Source: an uncultured Oscillospiraceae bacterium (GTDB lineage: Bacteria; Bacillota_A; Clostridia; Oscillospirales; Oscillospiraceae). From it: 19,105 nt of DNA. The stretch is taken from assembly GCA_934635515.1 (NCBI GenBank), contig CAKTZK010000025.1, forward strand, positions 1 through 19,105. Reading direction: 5' to 3'. Both the position numbers and the translations under genes were made by a program. How positions within the stretch are numbered: the stretch's first letter is position 1; every line of letters starts with the position of its first letter. The notes below the pieces were generated by a model, which saw only the letters and a program-made list of their open reading frames with translations, made no database searches and was not told the DNA's origin. Positions 15,574-19,105 of this stretch are shown here, piece after piece.

Positions 15574-15626
15574 TTTTGAACTCCTCCTCTTTCTCTTGTT
15601 TATTTGAATTTAAATTAAAAACAGGC

Positions 15627-15657
15627 AAAAAAATTGACCGGTAAAAATACCGGTCAA
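15627..15657 (-). terminator. Leader terminator (attenuator) upstream of uraA
   Basis: On the minus strand, TTGACCGGTA-TTTT-TACCGGTCAA (15657 to 15634) gives a 10-bp perfect stem followed by T7 (15633 to 15627). It lies 54 nt before the uraA ATG and downstream of the uraA promoter, so it must be bypassed for uraA expression. The stop codon of the leader ORF sits in its 5' arm. Confidence 0.9.
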
Positions 15658-15728
15658 AAAGGAAAAACGGAAATAAAAACGGTGATGCCAATAGACGGAG
15701 CTTTCTTTTTCGCGGCAAAAAAAGTCAT
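15654..15728 (-). CDS. Leader peptide of uraA (24 aa)
   Basis: A 25-codon ORF starts at the ATG at 15728, with a strong AAGGAGGTG (15742-15734) at ideal distance, better than most genes in the window. The peptide begins MTFFAAKKK and ends VFISVFPF. The last eight sense codons contain 17 T in 24 positions, with three runs of five T, in a GC-rich genome. All six Phe codons are TTT. The TGA at 15656-15654 is inside the 5' arm of the leader terminator, so a ribosome close behind RNA polymerase would block that hairpin. The arrangement is that of the pyrBI leader of Escherichia coli. It is probably a regulatory ORF rather than a functional peptide. Confidence 0.8.
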   Translation of the reverse strand: MTFFAAKKKAPSIGITVFISVFPF

Positions 15729-15759
15729 CTCGGCACCTCCTTCAAATTTCATCCTGCCC

Positions 15760-15788
15760 ATTATACGGCTCTGACGGAGAAATGACAA
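15760..15788 (-). promoter_or_regulatory. Promoter of the uraA leader
   Basis: On the minus strand, TTGTCA (15788-15783), a 17-bp spacer and consensus TATAAT (15765-15760). Transcription would start about 25 nt before the leader-peptide ATG. Confidence 0.85.
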
Positions 15789-15817
15789 TTAGGAGTTGAT
15801 CTAATTATAGCTCCTAA
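15789..15817. other. Inverted repeat between bioY and the uraA promoter
   Basis: TTAGGAG (15789-15795) and CTCCTAA (15811-15817) are perfect 7-bp arms around a 15-nt AT-rich centre, 3 bp past the bioY stop and touching the uraA -35. There is no clear U-run on the minus strand. It could be a weak bioY terminator or an operator for uraA. Confidence 0.5.
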
Positions 15818-15820
15818 AAT

Positions 15821-16363
15821 TTACACTTTTTTGTCAAAAAACACCGAGAGTTTGGGGAACAGCACCGCCGCCACCGCGATCTTCAGAGCGTCTCCCGGGA
15901 GGAAGAGGAGCATACCGTCCCGCAGCAGCCGCCCGATACTCCAGCCCTTGCCCAGGTATACATTGAGAATAAGCCCCATGTACGGTAGCCCCACGGCGTA
16001 GAGCACCGCCAGACCTGCCACGCAGGCCAGAATGATGCGCCCCGGCTTGCGGCTGCTTTTTGTAATAAGCCCCATGACCAGCGCCGAGGGGATCAGTCCC
16101 AGCAGAAATCCGAAGGTGGGCTGCAGCACATAGCCGAAGCCGCCGCCCTGGGTAAAGATGGGCAGCCCCACCAGTCCCAAAAGCACATACACCCCCTGGC
16201 TGGCCGCCCCCCAATAGGGTCCCAGCAGGCACCCGGCCATGGCGGTGAAGAAAAATTGCAGGGTGATGGAGGAGAAGCCCAGGGGGATCTTGATAAATGC
16301 CCCTACAGCGGTCAGGGCCGCCAGCAGGGCCGTCCGCACCAGCATTTTCGTTTTTTGATTCAT
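15821..16363 (-). CDS. bioY: Biotin transporter BioY (ECF S component)
   Basis: BioY is the membrane substrate-binding subunit for biotin uptake, working alone or with an EcfAT energy module, which is not in this window. The 180-aa protein has about six transmembrane segments and the family patterns TALLAALTAVGAFIKIPLG, LQFFFTAMAGCLLGPYWGA, YVLLGLVGLPIFTQGGG, VLQPTFGFLLG and FLPGDALKI near the C-terminus. The start is the ATG at 16363, with GAGG a few bases upstream. BirA-type operators overlap its promoter, and birA lies divergently, so it should be repressed when biotin is plentiful. Confidence 0.97.
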   Translation of the reverse strand: MNQKTKMLVRTALLAALTAVGAFIKIPLGFSSITLQFFFTAMAGCLLGPYWGAASQGVYVLLGLVGLPIFTQGGGFGYVLQPTFGFLLGLIPSALVMGLITKSSRKPGRIILACVAGLAVLYAVGLPYMGLILNVYLGKGWSIGRLLRDGMLLFLPGDALKIAVAAVLFPKLSVFFDKKV

Positions 16364-16365
16364 GG

Positions 16366-16400
16366 TTGTAAACCTCGTGGAGAATTATTTTGGTTTACAA
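16366..16400. promoter_or_regulatory. Putative BirA operator O1 (bioY-proximal)
   Basis: Perfect 9-bp arms TTGTAAACC (16366-16374) and GGTTTACAA (16392-16400) are separated by 17 bp. They match the BirA half-site consensus, but the spacing is 1-3 bp longer than usual. One arm overlaps the bioY ribosome binding region, the other its -10. Confidence 0.75.
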
Positions 16401-16425
16401 TACAATAAAACCAAAAACTTGTCAA
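16397..16425 (-). promoter_or_regulatory. Putative bioY promoter
   Basis: On the minus strand, consensus TTGACA (16425-16420), a 17-bp spacer and TATTGT (16402-16397), about 34 nt before the bioY ATG. Both elements are covered by BirA half-sites. Confidence 0.65.
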
Positions 16426-16451
16426 TCCTTTAATGTGAATTTGGTTTACAA
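16419..16451. promoter_or_regulatory. Putative BirA operator O2 between the divergent promoters
   Basis: TTGTCAATC (16419-16427, 7 of 9 to TTGTAAACC) and GGTTTACAA (16443-16451, 9 of 9) are 15 bp apart, the usual BirA spacing. The left arm covers the bioY -35 and the right arm the birA -35. Confidence 0.75.
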
Positions 16452-16473
16452 TTTCAGATGGCAGTGGTACACT
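16445..16473 (+). promoter_or_regulatory. Putative birA promoter
   Basis: TTTACA (16445-16450), a 17-bp spacer and TACACT (16468-16473). The birA transcript would begin near 16480 with a leader of about 235 nt that contains the B, C and A repeat units. Confidence 0.5.
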
Positions 16474-16490
16474 CTCTTTGTCAAAAAGGA

Positions 16491-16673
16491 TGTCATTGCG
16501 AGACCGGTACGCAAACCGGCTTCGCAATCCGTATCCCCCGTCCAATGGCTCCCCTGCGTAAGGGGAGCTGGCACGGCGGAGCCGTGACTGAGGGGTCGCT
16601 TGTACCGCGCCCCTTGTCATACACGCGGCGGGGGTATCGGCATCATTGTAGGGGCGGACGACTCTGTCCGCCC
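16491..16673 (+). repeat. Composite dispersed repeat B-C-A in the birA upstream region
   Basis: Three units follow one another. B: 16491-16540 (TGTCATTGCGAG, core ACCGGTACGCAAACCGG, CGCAATCCGTA, CCCC). C: 16547-16598, 51 of 52 identical to the inverted copy at 3194-3245. A: 16648-16673 (GTAGGGGCGGAC with stem GGGCGGAC/GTCCGCCC). The B-then-C order recurs at 18921-19003. Confidence 0.87.
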
Positions 16674-16715
16674 GGAGTGCGGGAATGCACATTTTTTGGA
16701 GCGGAGGAAACGAGC

Positions 16716-17702
16716 ATGAGTCAGCAGCGTGTGTGCCGGGCCTTGCAGGCGGCGGAGGGCTATCTCTCCGGTCAGGAGCTGAGCCGGACTCTGGGCATCA
16801 GCCGGGCTGCCGTGTGGAAGGCGGTGGAGACCCTGCGCCGCCAGGGCTACGACATTGAGGCCCGCACCGGCCGGGGCTACCGGCTCATAGGCGCGCCGGA
16901 TCTCCTCTCCCGGCAGGCGGTGGAGCGGTATTTGTCCCGGCCCCGGGAGGATTTCCGGGTGCTGGAAACGGTGGACTCCACCAACTCTTTCTGCCGCCGC
17001 CTGGCCCTGGAAGGGGCCCCGGACGGCACGGTGGTGCTGGCCGACTGCCAGACGGCGGGCCGTGGCCGCCGTGGCCGCAGCTTCCAGTCCCCGGCGGGCA
17101 AGGGCCTGTTTTTTTCCATTCTGTGGCGGCCCGACTGTGACCCGGAGCGGCTCCTGCCCCTGACGGCCCTCAGCGCCGTGGCCGCCTGCCGGGCCATCCG
17201 CCGTGTGACCGGGGCGGAGGTGCAGATCAAGTGGCCCAACGACCTGGTGCTTTCGGGGCGCAAGCTGGCGGGCATCCTCACGGAGATGTCTCTGGAGGGG
17301 GAGAGCGGCCATGTGTCCCATGTGGTGGTGGGCATCGGCATCAATGTTCACCAGCAGCCGGAGGATTTCACCGGCGAGGTGGCGGACATTGCCACCTCCT
17401 TGGACCTGTCCCTGGGCGGCAGCGTCTGCCGGGCGCATCTGGCAGCGGCCCTGTTGGAGGAGATGGATTCTCTGCGCCGGGAGGTGCTTTTTGCCCCGGA
17501 AACATGGCTGGAAGATTACCGCTCGGCCTGCCTGAATGTGGGCAAGACCGTGCGGCTCATCCGGGGCGATACCCAGGAGCCGGTGCAGGCTTTGGGCATA
17601 GACCGGCAGTACGGCCTGGTGGTGCGCCATGAGGACGGAAGCGAGGAGACTGTGCGCAGCGGCGAGGTGTCGGTGCGCGGACTTTATGGATATACGGAGT
17701 GA
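16716..17702 (+). CDS. birA: Biotin operon repressor / biotin-protein ligase BirA
   Basis: The bifunctional BirA makes biotinyl-5'-AMP, biotinylates acetyl-CoA carboxylase and related proteins, and as a dimer represses biotin genes. The 328-aa protein has an N-terminal winged helix-turn-helix (residues about 1-60, SGQELSRTLGISRAAVWKAVETLR). The ligase domain shows ETVDSTNSF, the nucleotide loop GRGRRGRSF (from G115), KWPNDL with K172 and GIGINVH, and a C-terminal SH3-like domain follows. Upstream in-frame sequence from 16458 is repeat and promoter DNA; the ATG at 16716 has GGAGG upstream. Divergence from bioY and the shared operators support autoregulation and bioY control. A CHR transporter pair follows 4 nt downstream. 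Confidence 0.97.
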   Translation: MSQQRVCRALQAAEGYLSGQELSRTLGISRAAVWKAVETLRRQGYDIEARTGRGYRLIGAPDLLSRQAVERYLSRPREDFRVLETVDSTNSFCRRLALEGAPDGTVVLADCQTAGRGRRGRSFQSPAGKGLFFSILWRPDCDPERLLPLTALSAVAACRAIRRVTGAEVQIKWPNDLVLSGRKLAGILTEMSLEGESGHVSHVVVGIGINVHQQPEDFTGEVADIATSLDLSLGGSVCRAHLAAALLEEMDSLRREVLFAPETWLEDYRSACLNVGKTVRLIRGDTQEPVQALGIDRQYGLVVRHEDGSEETVRSGEVSVRGLYGYTE

Positions 17703-17706
17703 TACT

Positions 17707-18255
17707 ATGCTGAAAGAACTTTGGGAACTGTTTTACACCTTCGCCAAGGTGGGCGTCATGACCTTTGGCGGGGGCTATGCCATGCTGCCCATTTTGCAGC
17801 GTGAGGTGGTGGAGAAAAAGGGCTGGGCCACCGACGAGGAGCTGACGGATTATTTCGCCATCGGCCAGTGTACCCCGGGGGTCATCGCCGTGAACACCGC
17901 CACCTTCATCGGCCAAAAGCGCCGGGGCGTGGCCGGGGGCATCGTGGCCACTCTGGGAGTGGTGTTCCCGTCCCTTATCATCATCTCCGCTCTGGCCAAG
18001 GTCATCACCGCCTACGCCCACCTTAGCTGGGTGCAGCACGCCTTTGCGGGCATCCGGGTGTGCGTGTGCGTGCTGATCTTCAACGCCGTGCTGAAGCTCG
18101 TCAAGGGCGCCCTGAAGGACGCCTGGTGCTGGGGCATCTTCGGGCTGATCTTGATTTTGTCCTTTGTGCTTGATGTGTCGCCCATCCTCTATGTGCTGGC
18201 GGCGGGCCTGGCGGGCGTGGTGCTCCAGGCCGTGAAAGGGAGGGAGAAGGAATGA
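17707..18255 (+). CDS. Chromate transporter (CHR) family half-protein, first subunit
   Basis: This 182-aa protein is a single CHR domain (short-chain type) with about five to six helices. It has FGGGYAMLPILQREVV, then GQCTPGVIAVNTATFIG, the two conserved blocks of the family, and a Cys-rich IRVCVCVLIF helix. Full-length ChrA proteins that export chromate have two such domains; short-chain pairs are thought to work as heterodimers, and their natural substrate is often unknown. The start is the ATG at 17707 with GGAG 8 nt upstream, 4 nt after the birA stop. Its own stop overlaps the next ATG (ATGA), which supports equal synthesis of the two halves. Confidence 0.93.
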   Translation: MLKELWELFYTFAKVGVMTFGGGYAMLPILQREVVEKKGWATDEELTDYFAIGQCTPGVIAVNTATFIGQKRRGVAGGIVATLGVVFPSLIIISALAKVITAYAHLSWVQHAFAGIRVCVCVLIFNAVLKLVKGALKDAWCWGIFGLILILSFVLDVSPILYVLAAGLAGVVLQAVKGREKE

Positions 18256-18815
18256 CCTATCTGCTGCTGTTTTACGAGTATTTTAAGACCGGTCTTTTCG
18301 CCGTGGGCGGCGGCATGGCCACCCTGCCCTTCCTCTATGATATGTCCGCCCGGCACCCGGACTGGTTTACCACCTCGCAGATCGCTGATATGCTGGCGGT
18401 GTCCGAGTCCACCCCCGGCCCCATCGGCGTGAATATGGCCACCTTCGTGGGCTTCCAGGTGGGGGGCGTTTTGGGCGCGGTGGTGGCCACCATCGGCCTG
18501 GTGGCCCCGTCCATCATCGTCATTTTGATCATCGCCGCCTTCCTGCGCAGCTTCCGGGATAGCCGCATCGTCCAGAGCGTCTTTTACGGCCTGCGCCCGG
18601 CCTCGGCAGCTATGGTGGCGGCGGCGGGCCTCAGCGTGGCCGCCGTGGCCTTGCTCAACAGCGGCATGACGGGCCTGGCGGCGCTGAACTGGAAGGCTAT
18701 CCTCCTGGCCGCTGTGCTGCTGGTGCTCACCCGCTGGGTAAAGCCCACCAAGGGCCTGCACCCCATCCTGTTCATCCTGGCCTCCGCCGTGGTGGGCGTG
18801 ATATTTAGCTTCTGA
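18252..18815 (+). CDS. Chromate transporter (CHR) family half-protein, second subunit
   Basis: This is the 187-aa partner of the preceding gene, also a single CHR domain. It has LFAVGGGMATLPFLYDM and SESTPGPIGVNMATFVGFQVGG, matching the GGG and TPG blocks of the first half but clearly diverged from it, as expected for subunits with opposite membrane orientation. Helices fill the remainder (VVATIGLVAPSIIVILIIAAF, AILLAAVLLVLTRWV, LFILASAVVGVIF). It is translationally coupled to the first half (ATGA) and ends in a strong terminator. The link to biotin metabolism, if any, is not evident; the pair may only read through from birA. Confidence 0.93.
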   Translation: MTYLLLFYEYFKTGLFAVGGGMATLPFLYDMSARHPDWFTTSQIADMLAVSESTPGPIGVNMATFVGFQVGGVLGAVVATIGLVAPSIIVILIIAAFLRSFRDSRIVQSVFYGLRPASAAMVAAAGLSVAAVALLNSGMTGLAALNWKAILLAAVLLVLTRWVKPTKGLHPILFILASAVVGVIFSF

Positions 18816-18821
18816 AACAGT

Positions 18822-18863
18822 AAACTCCCCTGTCCGATATAGACCCGGACAGGGGAGTTTTTT
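18822..18863 (+). terminator. Intrinsic terminator after the CHR pair
   Basis: A 15-bp stem (AAACTCCCCTGTCCG at 18822-18836 with CGGACAGGGGAGTTT at 18846-18860) and a 9-nt loop run into T6. It ends the birA-CHR unit. Confidence 0.95.
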
Positions 18864-18920
18864 ATTAGGGTCGGTCTCCTGGACGACCCGGACCTGGCTT
18901 GCACCGCACTTCTTGCAATG

Positions 18921-19092
18921 TGCCATTGCGAAACCAGTGACCGATGTCACTGGTTGTGGCAATCCGTAATCCCCGTCCTTAAAGGCTCCCCTGCGTAAGG
19001 GGAAATCGCCGAAGCGCTGCCAGTGGCAGAAGAAGCGAGGCGATTTCGAGGAAGTGCCCCGATTGGCGGCCACGACAGTGGCCGGGAATCGG
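18921..19092 (+). repeat. Composite dispersed repeat B-C-D at the right edge
   Basis: B: 18921-18974 (TGCCATTGCGAA, core ACCAGTGA...TCACTGGT, GGCAATCCGTA, CCCC). C: 18984-19003, identical to the first 20 nt of the copy at 16547, then replaced by an inserted segment flanked by GAAATCGCC (19002-19010) and GGCGATTTC (19039-19047), which contains a D unit (19014-19038). A last hairpin has outer arms CCGATT/AATCGG and inner arms GGCCAC/GTGGCC (19059-19092). From 18864 to the window end I see no gene. Confidence 0.83.
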
Positions 19093-19105
19093 CTGGCACG
19101 ACGGT

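Noticed and set aside
14035..15579. Long plus-strand ORF of about 500 codons opposite uraA
   Set aside because: It is antisense to a clear uracil permease, begins in repeats, and encodes a low-complexity Gly/His/Asp/Gln-rich product typical of reading the complement of a GC-rich membrane protein gene.
15654..15728. Phenylalanine-type attenuator reading of the uraA leader peptide
   Set aside because: Six of 24 residues are Phe, but the downstream gene is a uracil permease, the Phe codons are spread out rather than in tandem, and the U runs extend into Val, Ile, Ser and Pro codons, which fits a UTP-sensing tract better.
18189..19073. Minus-strand ORF containing MAHCKKCGASQV, resembling a zinc-ribbon start
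   Set aside because: The CxxC segment (ATG at 18926) has no ribosome binding site, starts at the edge of a B repeat and runs antisense through the CHR terminator and second CHR gene as low-complexity sequence.

Overview
The window looks like chromosome of a GC-rich (about 60% or more by eye) Gram-positive Clostridia member, most plausibly Oscillospiraceae. This is inferred from gene content (SMC, FtsY, a Bacillus-like yhbY-nadD-yqeK-rsfS order, a T-box-controlled thrS, a Firmicute BioY/BirA pair), strong AGGAGG-type ribosome binding sites, and small GC-rich hairpin repeats between genes. There is no phage, transposase, CRISPR array, rRNA or tRNA gene. The content is mostly core housekeeping with some transporters. 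The window is probably a complete contig: its first 29 bases are a misplaced copy of an internal smc segment, and its right end lies in dispersed repeats.

Left block (1-9004, + strand): 3' part of smc, ftsY, rph, a three-helix SemiSWEET-like membrane protein, rdgB, yhbY, a nadD-yqeK fusion, rsfS and a ROK-like protein of unknown role. From ftsY onward the genes are tightly packed, with four-base or longer overlaps, like one transcription unit. It ends at a perfect palindromic terminator shared with the convergent mscS-type channel gene (minus strand).

Middle block (9848-13687, + strand): divergent from mscS is a DMT/EamA permease fused in frame to a HAD phosphatase, with an A8 run at the junction. 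A consensus promoter overlapping its stop codon drives a T-box leader and a TGS-less thrS.

Right block (13688-19105): about 540 bp of modular hairpin repeats; uraA (minus) with its own promoter and a pyrBI-like leader-peptide attenuator; bioY (minus); a divergent bioY/birA control region with BirA-type operators; birA; two half-size chromate-transporter (CHR) genes; a terminator; more repeats.

The most interesting signals are the uraA leader (strong ribosome binding site, 24-codon ORF with a U-rich 3' half, stop codon nested in an intrinsic terminator), which suggests UTP-sensed coupling attenuation; the operator whose half-sites each sit on the -35 of the opposing bioY and birA promoters; the EamA-HAD fusion at a slippery A run; and the mosaic repeat family.
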